64,000 nt of DNA from Chloroflexota bacterium (GTDB lineage Bacteria > Chloroflexota > Anaerolineae > Anaerolineales > Villigracilaceae): assembly GCA_016219545.1 (NCBI GenBank), contig JACRMH010000015.1, positions 23,474-87,473 of the forward strand, in the 5' to 3' direction. The position numbers and the translations under genes are program-made. Within the stretch, counting starts at the first letter, position 1; each line of letters begins with the position of its first letter. Under the pieces are notes generated by a model that did no database searches, had not been told where the DNA came from, and saw only the letters and a program-made list of their open reading frames with translations. Of the stretch, positions 16,821 to 24,410 are shown one piece after another.

Positions 16821-17596
16821 AACAAAAAAATAAGAAACGCTCTCCTTTAAAAGATAGACCTCTTCGTTATGCTGGGCAGTCTCTTAACGAACAAATAGAG
16901 GATAAGCTATTAGATGTATTGTATTGGTTTTTATTGCCTGCAATAACAATTATTCTTGTCGTCAGTGAATGGATTAGATTTATCAATCCACAGCCTCCTC
17001 AACGCCCAATTTTCATCACTATAATCGCAATAATATTCCTTGTTATTGGTGTATTCAAGATTTTTCGAGGAATAAAAATAGTTAATAGACTAAAGATGGC
17101 AAGAGATGGAGAAAAAATAGTCGCCGAGGAACTACAGATATTGCTTAGAGAGGGGGCAACTGTATTTCACGATGTTATTGGCGATAAATTCAACATTGAT
17201 CATGTAATTATTTCTAAGCATGGAATATTTCTTGTAGAAACAAAAACTTATAGCAAGCCTGTCAAAAAAGAATCGACAATAACATTCGATGAAACTCAAG
17301 TTTATGTAGATGGACATAGAGTTGAACGTGAACCAATCAAACAAGCTAAATCCTTATCCAAATGGTTAGCAGATTTATTGTTGCAGACAACGGGGCAGAA
17401 ATTTCCTGTTCGCCCCGTAATCCTTTTTCCAGGCTGGTATACAGATAAAATCAAAAAGGGCCAAGATGTTTGGATACTTAACCCAAAAGCATTGCCGACG
17501 TTTATTTCAAATGAGCCTATTACGCTAAAAGATACTGATGTGCATCTTGTCGCTTACCATCTTTCAAGGTATGTAAGAACATATGAGGTAAAGTAA
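16817..17596 (+). CDS. NERD (nuclease-related domain) membrane protein
   Basis: This 259-residue protein has two hydrophobic helices (about residues 35-50 and 60-80) and then a NERD domain. The domain's endonuclease-like core is visible as GDKFNIDHVIISKHGIFLVETKTYS, with the D..D...ExK pattern in NIDHV and VETKT. The family is linked to nucleic-acid processing, but its activity is unproven. The gene is clearly more AT-rich than its neighbours and has different codon use, which suggests acquisition. It overlaps the thioesterase gene by four bases and ends four bases before the M42 peptidase gene, so it was inserted neatly into an operon. Confidence 0.85.
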   Translation: MKQKNKKRSPLKDRPLRYAGQSLNEQIEDKLLDVLYWFLLPAITIILVVSEWIRFINPQPPQRPIFITIIAIIFLVIGVFKIFRGIKIVNRLKMARDGEKIVAEELQILLREGATVFHDVIGDKFNIDHVIISKHGIFLVETKTYSKPVKKESTITFDETQVYVDGHRVEREPIKQAKSLSKWLADLLLQTTGQKFPVRPVILFPGWYTDKIKKGQDVWILNPKALPTFISNEPITLKDTDVHLVAYHLSRYVRTYEVK

Positions 17597-17600
17597 AACC

Positions 17601-18650
17601 ATGTCCCTCCCAAAAATTGACAAAACTTATTTCACCAGCTTCCTCGCTGACCTGCTCAACATCCCGTCACCTACGGGCTTTGCAGAACCCGCCGTTGCTT
17701 TTGTGGAGAAAGAACTTTCGAAATATAAGCAACTGAAGTTATCGCGTACACGCAAAGGCGCATTGGTGGCGAAGTGGGAAGTGAAAAGCGACCTGCCGCC
17801 TGTAGCCTTGACCGCTCACGTGGATACACTCGGTGCGGTGGTCAAAGAGATCAAGTCCAATGGACGGTTAAGGTTGAGCAAGGTCGGCGGTATCCAATGG
17901 CCGTCTGTTGAGACGGAAGGCGTGTGGGTTGTCACATCGAAAGGCGAAAAGATCCGAGGCTCGGTTTTAATTGACAAGGCATCGGGTCATATTTATGGAG
18001 CGGCCGGCAGTGAGACTCCGCGCAATGATGAGCACATGGAAGTGCGGCTCGATGCGCGCACGGCTTCTGATAAAGAAACGCGCGAACTGGGGATCAACGT
18101 CGGCGATTGTGTGGCATTCGACACGCGCACAGAAGTGACGAATGGCTTCATCCGCTCGCGCTTCCTCGACGACAAGGCTTGCGTGGCAAATCTCGTCGCG
18201 GCGATCAAGTCAATGGCAGAGGCAGGCCAAAGTCCCGTGCGAAGCGTTTACTTTCACATATCGAATTATGAAGAGGTCGGTCATGGTGCGGCAGCGGGCA
18301 TTCCATCCGAAGTAGCCGAACTCATTTCAGTGGACATGGCCGTGGTTGGCGAGGGGCAGGCATCCGATGAATTCCATGCCACGCTTTGCACCAAGGATGG
18401 CGGCGGACCGTATCATTTCGAGTTGAATAATAAAATGCGCACATTGGCCGAGAAACATAATATCCCATATAAAACCGATGTATACACATTCTATGGTTCG
18501 GATGGCGAAGCGTTTTGGCGGGCAGGCGGCGACGTCGCGCTGTCGCTGATCGGGCCGGGCATAGATGCTTCGCACAATTACGAACGCGCTCACATGGACG
18601 GGCTGAACGCCACCACAAATTGGATCATGGCTTATTTGCTTGGAGACTAA
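17601..18650 (+). CDS. M42 family metallopeptidase (aminopeptidase)
   Basis: This 349-residue dinuclear metal aminopeptidase, or a relative of the glucanase/TET family, shows TAHVDTLGAVV (metal-binding histidine and aspartate), FLDDKACVANLVAA (bridging aspartate), NYEEVGHGAA (catalytic glutamates) and SHNYERAHMDGL with the final histidines. A loop KGEKIRGSVLIDKASGHIYG is present between strands. It starts four bases after the NERD stop and its stop directly abuts the next start. It probably trims peptides in the cytoplasm. Confidence 0.9.
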   Translation: MSLPKIDKTYFTSFLADLLNIPSPTGFAEPAVAFVEKELSKYKQLKLSRTRKGALVAKWEVKSDLPPVALTAHVDTLGAVVKEIKSNGRLRLSKVGGIQWPSVETEGVWVVTSKGEKIRGSVLIDKASGHIYGAAGSETPRNDEHMEVRLDARTASDKETRELGINVGDCVAFDTRTEVTNGFIRSRFLDDKACVANLVAAIKSMAEAGQSPVRSVYFHISNYEEVGHGAAAGIPSEVAELISVDMAVVGEGQASDEFHATLCTKDGGGPYHFELNNKMRTLAEKHNIPYKTDVYTFYGSDGEAFWRAGGDVALSLIGPGIDASHNYERAHMDGLNATTNWIMAYLLGD

Positions 18651-19652
18651 ATGAAACTTGATGCCGCACTCCCCCCCATTCAATTGAAGGATGTCCCCGC
18701 GATTGCAACAGCCGCACAGGAAATTGGATTTGATGCGCTGTGGACTCAAGAGACACAGCACGATCCTTTTCTGCCCTGTACGCTGGTCGCTGAACATTCA
18801 GAGACTCTGCGCTTTGGCACGGCCATCGCAGTCTCATTTGCGCGCTCGCCTGCGAACATTGCCTACACCGCATGGGATCTGGCGGCACAATCCAAAGGCA
18901 GATTCATTTTGGGGATGGGCACTCAGGTCAAGGCGCATATCGAGCGGCGCTTCGGTATGACGTGGCCCGAATCAGTAACGGGAAAATTGCGCGAGCAAAT
19001 TCAGATCATCCGCGCATTTTGGGATTGCTGGCAGAATGGCACGAAATTAAATTTCCGCGGCGAATATTACAAAGCGACTTTGATGTCGCCTTTCTTTAAT
19101 CCTGGCGCGATTGAGCATCCGAATATTCCCATTTATATTGCGGGCGTGAATACGGGGCTTGCCAAACTAGCCGGTGAAATGTGCGAAGGATTCCATGCGC
19201 ACCCGTTCAATAGTCCGCTTTATATGAAAGAAGTCATCCTGCCTGCCATTGAAGAAGGCTTGCAAAAGGAAGGAAGAAAGCGGAAGGACATTTCCGTTTC
19301 AATGACCTCCTTCGTCGCGACCTCGCCGGAAGAGGAAGCCTTTGCGCGGATGCAGATCGCATTCTACGCATCCACGCCATCCTATCAAGCCGTGATGGAC
19401 TTGCACGGCTGGAGCGAAACTGCCCAACAATTATCCGGCTTTGCCGCAAAAGGCGAATGGGCTGAAATGCCCATGCTCATCACCGATGAAATGCTGAACG
19501 AGTTTTGCCTCGTCACCACGCAGGAAAACCTGGCAACCGACTTGAAGAAACGCTACGAAGGCATCGCAGACCGACTGACTCTGTACAGCCCCTTTGTGCC
19601 GAAAGAGAAAGATGAATGGTGGAAGAATTTGGCGAAGGCGTTTAATAAATAG
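18651..19652 (+). CDS. LLM class F420-dependent oxidoreductase
   Basis: This 333-residue luciferase-like monooxygenase-fold protein begins directly after the M42 stop. Family features are the N-terminal IGFDALWTQETQHDPF, LRFGTAIAVSFARSPANIAYTAWDLA (here FGTAIAVSFARSP) and RFILGMGTQVKAHIERRFGM, and the later IPIYIAGVNTGLAKLAGE. It resembles the TIGR03617-type F420-dependent group. The substrate is unknown. The cofactor is inferred from family; no F420 biosynthesis gene lies in the window. Confidence 0.85.
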   Translation: MKLDAALPPIQLKDVPAIATAAQEIGFDALWTQETQHDPFLPCTLVAEHSETLRFGTAIAVSFARSPANIAYTAWDLAAQSKGRFILGMGTQVKAHIERRFGMTWPESVTGKLREQIQIIRAFWDCWQNGTKLNFRGEYYKATLMSPFFNPGAIEHPNIPIYIAGVNTGLAKLAGEMCEGFHAHPFNSPLYMKEVILPAIEEGLQKEGRKRKDISVSMTSFVATSPEEEAFARMQIAFYASTPSYQAVMDLHGWSETAQQLSGFAAKGEWAEMPMLITDEMLNEFCLVTTQENLATDLKKRYEGIADRLTLYSPFVPKEKDEWWKNLAKAFNK

Positions 19653-19667
19653 TTTTGGGAGGGCAGT

Positions 19668-20291
19668 ATGTATGCTTTCAACTGGATTGCCGCGAGTATC
19701 GTCATCATCACGTTGATTTATATAAGCTTTGTCCTTACCCTGGCGGATTGGTTCTCAGCTCTCCGCAAAGGACAAGCCGTTACATTATTACCCGAGCGTG
19801 GTGGGCGCAAATGGCCATTATGGACTCAGGTAGTCATAATCGTCATTGGGATGGCGCTTTGCGTTCCACTATTCTATTTCGGTTGGATCCCCTTGTATAA
19901 TGTGCCATCCAACACCGCATTGACCCTCGGCATGATCGGCTTGCTTTTATATCTTGCGGGCTTTATCTTTGTACTTTGGGCAAGGCGCACTCTTGGAAAA
20001 TATTGGGGATTAAGCACAAGCCTGGATGTAAAACTACTTAATGAGCATCAAATCATTCAAAGTGGACCGTATGCCTTTGTCCGCCACCCAATGTACTTTG
20101 GCTGGTGGGTTGCCATGCTCGGGCTGACTTTGCTTTATCCAGTTTGGGCACTATTTATATTGTTTGCATCCACGCTGATTTCATTCGCAGGTCGTGCCCG
20201 CCGCGAAGAAATAGCGCTTGCAGAACGATTTGGAAGCGGCTGGGTAGAATATAAGAAGCATACAAAATTCATCATTCCATTTATTTACTGA
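19668..20291 (+). CDS. Isoprenylcysteine carboxyl methyltransferase-like membrane protein
   Basis: This 207-residue protein has about five hydrophobic helices and the ICMT/PEMT-type SAM-binding signature, visible as SGPYAFVRHPMYFGWW, followed by EEIALAERFGSGWVEYKKHTKFIIPF. Bacterial members methylate lipids or unknown isoprenoid substrates. It is preceded by GGGAGG. It belongs to a run of closely spaced plus-strand genes. Confidence 0.85.
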   Translation: MYAFNWIAASIVIITLIYISFVLTLADWFSALRKGQAVTLLPERGGRKWPLWTQVVIIVIGMALCVPLFYFGWIPLYNVPSNTALTLGMIGLLLYLAGFIFVLWARRTLGKYWGLSTSLDVKLLNEHQIIQSGPYAFVRHPMYFGWWVAMLGLTLLYPVWALFILFASTLISFAGRARREEIALAERFGSGWVEYKKHTKFIIPFIY

Positions 20292-20299
20292 GGATACAA

Positions 20300-20629
20300 A
20301 TGAACTTTACCGAATATCAAACCAAATCACGCGCCACCGCAAAATATCCCGCCATCGGGCATGGAGTCATCTACCCTACGCTTGGGCTTGTCAACGAGGC
20401 AGGCGAAGTGGCGGGCAAGATCAAGAAAGTCTTCCGCGATAAAGATGGCGAGATCAGCGCTGAAACACGCGAAGCCCTCAAAGCCGAATTGGGCGATGTG
20501 CTTTGGTATCTGGCGCAGGTCGCCACCGAACTTGACCTGTCAATGGATGAGATCGCGGAATATAACATCGCCAAGTTATTGGACAGACAGGCACGCGGGA
20601 AAATTCAAGGGGACGGCGATAATCGCTAA
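20300..20629 (+). CDS. MazG-like nucleoside triphosphate pyrophosphohydrolase
   Basis: This 109-residue all-alpha NTP-PPase hydrolyses nucleoside triphosphates to monophosphates, perhaps for house cleaning. Metal-binding motifs are visible as NEAGEVAGKIKK (ExxE type) and KAELGDVLWYLAQVATE (ExxD type). The start at 20300 is preceded by GAGGATACAA. Length is typical of the compact MazG-like group. Confidence 0.85.
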   Translation: MNFTEYQTKSRATAKYPAIGHGVIYPTLGLVNEAGEVAGKIKKVFRDKDGEISAETREALKAELGDVLWYLAQVATELDLSMDEIAEYNIAKLLDRQARGKIQGDGDNR

Positions 20630-20660
20630 TAGATATTTCCGGTCACCGATAAAGAAACGA

Positions 20661-20700
20661 TGGTCTTTGATGCGATTTAGTATAATGACATCAAAGACCA
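20661..20700. promoter_or_regulatory. Perfect 12-base inverted repeat around a TATAAT box
   Basis: The arms TGGTCTTTGATG and CATCAAAGACCA flank a 16-base loop containing TATAAT (20681-20686). It lies about 60 bases before the coiled-coil membrane protein start. It could be an operator around the -10 box, or a hairpin ending the MazG-like transcript. Confidence 0.5.
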
Positions 20701-20760
20701 CATTGCCCCAAAGATGCGGGCGAAACAAACAATCGATCCAAGCAGATGGAGGAAAATAAA

Positions 20761-21417
20761 ATGCAACCAGAATCACCCACCAATGAAATACAGCAACCCG
20801 AATCAACAGGCCCTGAAGGCGCGCTTCATATCGAAACCCCGGTCACTAATGTGGAAGTTCATCCTGTAACGCCATTGCCGGAAAATAAGAACTTCCTGTC
20901 CAAACTTTTAATCGGAGGACTCGTCTTATTCCTGATATCGGTCATGCTCGTTGCCGGCGGGCTGGGATATTGGGCATACACGCTCAACACAGACCTGACC
21001 AAAGCAAACGAACAACTTGCGGCACTTCAGGGGAAGTATGACTCACTTGAAAGTGAGAATAGTAAACTCTCCGCAGACCTTACACAGTCCAATGCAGATC
21101 TTGAAAACACCCGCAAAGAACTTTCCACAGCCCGCAAGGACCTCGACGCAAAAACAAAGAAATCGAAAGACGCCGCAGCGCGCTTTGCAGTTCTAAGCAA
21201 AACGCTGATCCCCCTGACCAAAGCAGAGGAAGGCGTGGCAAGCGAGGAAGAATTTATTACATTCTTTTCCGATTGGGTCCAAAGTATCGAAAACGTCCAT
21301 GACCCGGTCCTCGATTCAAAATTCGACGACTTGATAAAGGCAATAATGGCCGGAAAATCGGATGACGGAAGTTTTATGGATTATTTGATCAAAACCATTG
21401 AAGATGATTTAAAATAG
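20761..21417 (+). CDS. Single-pass membrane protein with coiled coil, function unknown
   Basis: I do not recognise this 218-residue protein. Residues 1-45 are acidic, proline-rich and probably disordered. One transmembrane helix follows (LLIGGLVLFLISVMLVAGGL), then a long coiled coil of about 70 residues rich in Leu, Ala, Ser, Lys and Asp. The last 60 residues may form a small helical domain. I choose the ATG at 20761 because GGAGG lies nine bases upstream; the ATG at 20746 overlaps that site and has none of its own. It is followed by a zinc-ribbon protein gene and may function with it. Confidence 0.7.
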   Translation: MQPESPTNEIQQPESTGPEGALHIETPVTNVEVHPVTPLPENKNFLSKLLIGGLVLFLISVMLVAGGLGYWAYTLNTDLTKANEQLAALQGKYDSLESENSKLSADLTQSNADLENTRKELSTARKDLDAKTKKSKDAAARFAVLSKTLIPLTKAEEGVASEEEFITFFSDWVQSIENVHDPVLDSKFDDLIKAIMAGKSDDGSFMDYLIKTIEDDLK

Positions 21418-21436
21418 CGGCCTCAGGAAGAAGGAA

Positions 21437-21886
21437 ATGTTGGCAGTTTGCATCAGTTGCGGAGCAGCACTCGACTCCACCTCAGGCATGGTCAAATGCC
21501 CCTATTGCGGACGCATGAATCAGGTCGCCCCGATCGTGCTGTCTGAGTCCCTGCGGATCGAAACCATCAACGACGTCGCATCCACCCTCATCCCCAAATG
21601 GACTGCCCTGCCTGCCAGAGTCACCGAAATATTTTCCACGGGGCTGGACGATCAAAGCTCCGTCAGCGTCCATATTGTTCAGGGAGAGTCGGACCATATT
21701 TCCCAAAACCGAAACGTGGGGAATTTCACCTTCGACGGCATCCCGCCTGCGCCGCGCGCCAAACCGCGCATCCAATTCACGTTTGAGATCCAATCCAATG
21801 GACAATTAAGCGTTACTGCCTTGAACCTGGAGACGCACAAGGAGCAAACTTTCCCGCTCATGCAATTGGAGGTCACTCAAAAATAA
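21437..21886 (+). CDS. Zinc-ribbon protein, function unknown
   Basis: This 149-residue protein begins with a zinc ribbon, CISCGAALD...VKCPYCGRM (two CxxC pairs at residues 5-8 and about 22-25). The remainder looks like a beta-rich domain with no family I know. GAAGAAGGA lies upstream of the start. It follows the coiled-coil membrane protein by 19 bases and probably shares its mRNA. A tRNA-Arg gene lies 37 bases downstream. Confidence 0.65.
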   Translation: MLAVCISCGAALDSTSGMVKCPYCGRMNQVAPIVLSESLRIETINDVASTLIPKWTALPARVTEIFSTGLDDQSSVSVHIVQGESDHISQNRNVGNFTFDGIPPAPRAKPRIQFTFEIQSNGQLSVTALNLETHKEQTFPLMQLEVTQK

Positions 21887-21907
21887 GGAGCGGGTTTCAT
21901 CCTTTGG

Positions 21908-21913
21908 TATAAT
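21908..21913 (+). promoter_or_regulatory. -10 box of the tRNA-Arg gene
   Basis: TATAAT lies 11 bases before the tRNA 5' end. No clear -35 element was found. Confidence 0.5.
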
Positions 21914-21923
21914 CGCGTCATCC

Positions 21924-21995
21924 GCCCCGATAGTTCAATGGATAGAACAAAGCACTCCTAAGGCTTAGATGTAGGTCCGATTCCTACTCGGGGCA
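21924..21995 (+). tRNA. tRNA-Arg (anticodon CCT), atypical
   Basis: The acceptor stem GCCCCGA/TCGGGGC is perfect, and the D stem is GTTC/GAAC with GG in the loop. The anticodon loop CTCCTAA gives CCT (arginine AGG codons). The T stem GTAGG/CCTAC is intact, but its loop reads TCCGATT instead of TTCGATT, so position 55 is C. The anticodon stem AAGCA/GGCTT has an A-G mismatch at the loop end. CCA is not fully encoded. It may be functional, or a decaying copy. Confidence 0.8.
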
Positions 21996-22066
21996 CCTAA
22001 AAACTTTAATAAAACACTAATACAAATTCCTTGCGCAGTTTTATTCTTGGTAGTAATATTGACCTT

Positions 22067-22105
22067 GATGACCGCTAGGGTGCCCCCCTCACCCTGGCGG
22101 TCATC
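22067..22105. terminator. Long GC-rich hairpin between tRNA-Arg and lipB
   Basis: The arms GATGACCGCTAGGGTG and CACCCTGGCGGTCATC pair with one or two mismatches around CCCCCT. The hairpin lies between converging transcripts and may end both. T runs on either side are short. Confidence 0.55.
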
Positions 22106-22138
22106 ATTTAATTTACTTGTTGTTTTGGGCGGAATTGA

Positions 22139-22891
22139 CTACCCAAAGACCTCATGAAACGCATGAACTACCTCATCCTTAACCTTCGCCATCGAAGGGA
22201 TCGGGGATATCAGATCAGCAAGTGAAACTACGGGTTCCGATAATCCGCAGGCAATGATCCCATTCCAATATTCCATATCCGGATTCACATTCAAAGCAAA
22301 GCCATGACGTGTCATGCCGCGCGCATCCACCTTGACGCCAATCGCCGCGATCTTGGCAGGCTTCTCCCTGTCTTCGGGGCGGCAGCGTGGACAGCGTGAG
22401 TGGACATCTGCCTGGATCCAAACACCGGTCAACCCTGACCTTTGGCCGGATGCCACTCCCAGACGAGCCAGCGCCGTGATGAGAGTCTTCTCCAACTTGC
22501 GGATGTAACCGACATAATCAGTCTTAATATCAGACCTGACAGGTTTTATTAAATCGTTTTCCATATCAGAAGACTCGTCCTGAAACCCGTCAAGTCTGAT
22601 TGGATCAAGCGGTAGCAACGGATATCCAACCAGTTGTCCTGGCCCGTGATAGGTCACATCACCGCCGCGGTCCACCCAATAAGTGGAAATCTTTTTTTGC
22701 TTCAACTGTTCTTCATTCCAAAGCAGATTTTCCGCGCGGCCCTTTCTTCCAAATGTATAAACGTGGGGATGTTCAAGCAGCAACAATGTCGGTGGACGTT
22801 TTCCCTCTGCAATTTCCGCCGCGTATTCATCCTGCAATTTCCATGCAGTTTCGTATTCGATCAAGCCAAGGTCAATAACATTCAAATTCAT
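22139..22891 (-). CDS. lipB: Lipoyl(octanoyl) transferase with a 24-residue in-frame insertion
   Basis: This 250-residue enzyme transfers octanoate from acyl carrier protein to lipoyl domains. Signatures are LLLEHPHVYTFGRKG, RGGDVTYHGPGQLVGYPLL with the conserved RGGxxTxHGPGQ, GVWI, and KIAAIGVKVDARGMTRHGFALNVN. Residues 98-121 (72 bases, 22529-22600) are encoded by a palindromic repeat and are not expected in LipB. A second unusual stretch, a CPRCRPED motif, follows GVWIQADVHSR. Upstream on the minus strand is a TATAAA-rich sequence close to the ATG without a ribosome site. Confidence 0.93.
   Translation of the reverse strand: MNLNVIDLGLIEYETAWKLQDEYAAEIAEGKRPPTLLLLEHPHVYTFGRKGRAENLLWNEEQLKQKKISTYWVDRGGDVTYHGPGQLVGYPLLPLDPIRLDGFQDESSDMENDLIKPVRSDIKTDYVGYIRKLEKTLITALARLGVASGQRSGLTGVWIQADVHSRCPRCRPEDREKPAKIAAIGVKVDARGMTRHGFALNVNPDMEYWNGIIACGLSEPVVSLADLISPIPSMAKVKDEVVHAFHEVFG
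22529..22600. repeat. Palindromic repeat inserted in frame within lipB
   Basis: The arms ATCAGACCTGACAGGTTT and AAACCCGTCAAGTCTGAT (16 of 18 positions complementary) bound a 72-base segment, exactly 24 codons. CAGACCTGAC recurs at 62508-62532 upstream of nusG. Confidence 0.8.
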
Positions 22892-22910
22892 AAAATATAT
22901 TTATAAAACC

Positions 22911-22939
22911 GTAGGGGCGAAGCAATGCTTCGCCCCTAC
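22911..22939. repeat. GTAGGGGCGAAGC palindrome
   Basis: A perfect palindrome (GTAGGGGCGAAGC, AAT, GCTTCGCCCCTAC) lies between lipB and the DprE1-like gene. It ends two bases before the next gene's stop codon. It is related to 15294-15340. Confidence 0.8.
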
Positions 22940-22941
22940 AA

Positions 22942-24345
22942 TTAATCAGTGAATATTCTTTTATATAGGTCGGATTCCAACAGTCCATTTGGGTCGCAGC
23001 GTTTTTTTAATTTCTTGAATTTCGCAATTGTCTCAGCGCCATAAAAACTTGCTGTCGTCTCGGCTGTGGTCTCACTATTCTTGGCAAAATAGAATCTTCC
23101 GCCTGCCTGCAAGACGATCTTGTCAAAGTCCTGTAACATGCGGCTCAATTTTACGCGGTTATTATTCGTGACCTTGAAATCTGTTGCGAGTGAAAAACCG
23201 TCCACAGCATGGGTCAACAAGAATTTATCGGGGCGGTGACGTTTGGTGACGCCGAGATAGGGCGGCAGTCCGCTCTTGTGCGAGAGCTTGAGCATTTCCG
23301 TCCATGCGGACTCGGCGGTTTCCTTGGGAAGGAAGGATTGATATTCGATCAATCCGCCGCGACCGTAGGAGAGTTCCCAATCGGGGATGTAATCCAATAG
23401 AAAATGAAATGCCGCATGAGATTGGCGGAAGGTATGTTTGCGTAATGATGCGATATATTTCGCGGTATTGACTCCCCATGTGCCAAAGTTATTGATAAAG
23501 GGTGACATGAAATAATGCAAGAGCGATTTTGGAAAGACTCCAAAAATGCGCGATGGCAGGGATTGATTGCTGAGTTTCATCGTCTCTTGCGGATTTGGGT
23601 CTTCGCCTTCATGCAGATAACGCGTGGCATGGATCTGTCCGCGGCCAAGGGACTTTCCGCCCGCCAAACAATCCAGCCAGCCGACAATATAATCGTGGTC
23701 GGGAGCGCCATCGAGCAGGGCGGAAAGATGTCCGTGTAGATTCTGCACAGGCAGGGCATCCACGCTCAAAAGTCCGGAATAGATGCGCTTCATCTGCAAA
23801 GTGATGGAGACAAAAATTCCCAGCATCCCCATTCCGCTGATCATCGCATAAAACAAGTCCGCATTCTTTTTGGGCGTACAGGTAATTTCTGCGCCGGTGG
23901 GCAAAACAGCCGTGAACTCTACAACGTGTTCGCCGATGGTCCCCATTTTGAAATTATTTTTGCCGTGAATGTTTGCGCTAAGACATCCCCCCAAAGTTGT
24001 CTTCATTGTGCCGGAGACGACGGGCGGCCACCAGCCATCGGGTTCCACTGTTTGCCAGAGTTTTTCCAGCGTAACGCCGGATTGTGCGGTAACAAGACCC
24101 GTGGAAGGATCCCAGCTTGTAATGGCATTCATGCCGCGCATGTCCATCACGATACCACCGCCGATGAGGGCCGCGTCGTTATAACTGCGCCCCGCGCCGC
24201 GCGCAGTGACTTTTAGCCCCATTTTTTTTGCATTTTGGAAGACTGAATAGATTTCTTCGCTGTTCGCGGGTCTGACGAGATAAGCGGGCGCGCTAAGGGA
24301 GTGACCGAAATTTTCAAGTTGGGTGAAGTTTTTTGTGATGTCCAT
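22942..24345 (-). CDS. DprE1-like FAD-dependent sugar oxidase
   Basis: This 467-residue VAO/PCMH-type flavoprotein resembles mycobacterial DprE1 along its length. DprE1 oxidises decaprenylphosphoryl-ribose at C2. Shared segments are GRSYNDAALIGGGIVMDM, WPPVVSGT, ANIHGKN with the FAD-linked histidine region (H127), GGLIEYQSFLP, and GGRFYFAKNSETTAET with the catalytic lysine at 422. The position matching Cys387 of the mycobacterial enzyme is Ala here (SLATDF). The neighbouring upstream SDR gene resembles DprE2, the epimerase partner. The substrate in this organism is unknown; a polyprenyl-phosphate sugar is the natural guess. Confidence 0.8.
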   Translation of the reverse strand: MDITKNFTQLENFGHSLSAPAYLVRPANSEEIYSVFQNAKKMGLKVTARGAGRSYNDAALIGGGIVMDMRGMNAITSWDPSTGLVTAQSGVTLEKLWQTVEPDGWWPPVVSGTMKTTLGGCLSANIHGKNNFKMGTIGEHVVEFTAVLPTGAEITCTPKKNADLFYAMISGMGMLGIFVSITLQMKRIYSGLLSVDALPVQNLHGHLSALLDGAPDHDYIVGWLDCLAGGKSLGRGQIHATRYLHEGEDPNPQETMKLSNQSLPSRIFGVFPKSLLHYFMSPFINNFGTWGVNTAKYIASLRKHTFRQSHAAFHFLLDYIPDWELSYGRGGLIEYQSFLPKETAESAWTEMLKLSHKSGLPPYLGVTKRHRPDKFLLTHAVDGFSLATDFKVTNNNRVKLSRMLQDFDKIVLQAGGRFYFAKNSETTAETTASFYGAETIAKFKKLKKRCDPNGLLESDLYKRIFTD

Positions 24346-24366
24346 TTTATTTTTATGTCATCCTAA

Positions 24367-24393
24367 GTAGGTCACGCTGGAAGCGTGACCTAC
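24367..24393. repeat. GTAGGTCACGCT palindrome
   Basis: A 27-base palindrome, GTAGGTCACGCT then GGA then AGCGTGACCTAC, lies between the DprE1-like and DprE2-like genes. The same stem occurs in the paired element at 10489-10554. Confidence 0.85.
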
Positions 24394-24410
24394 TCGGACT
24401 GACATGCCTT

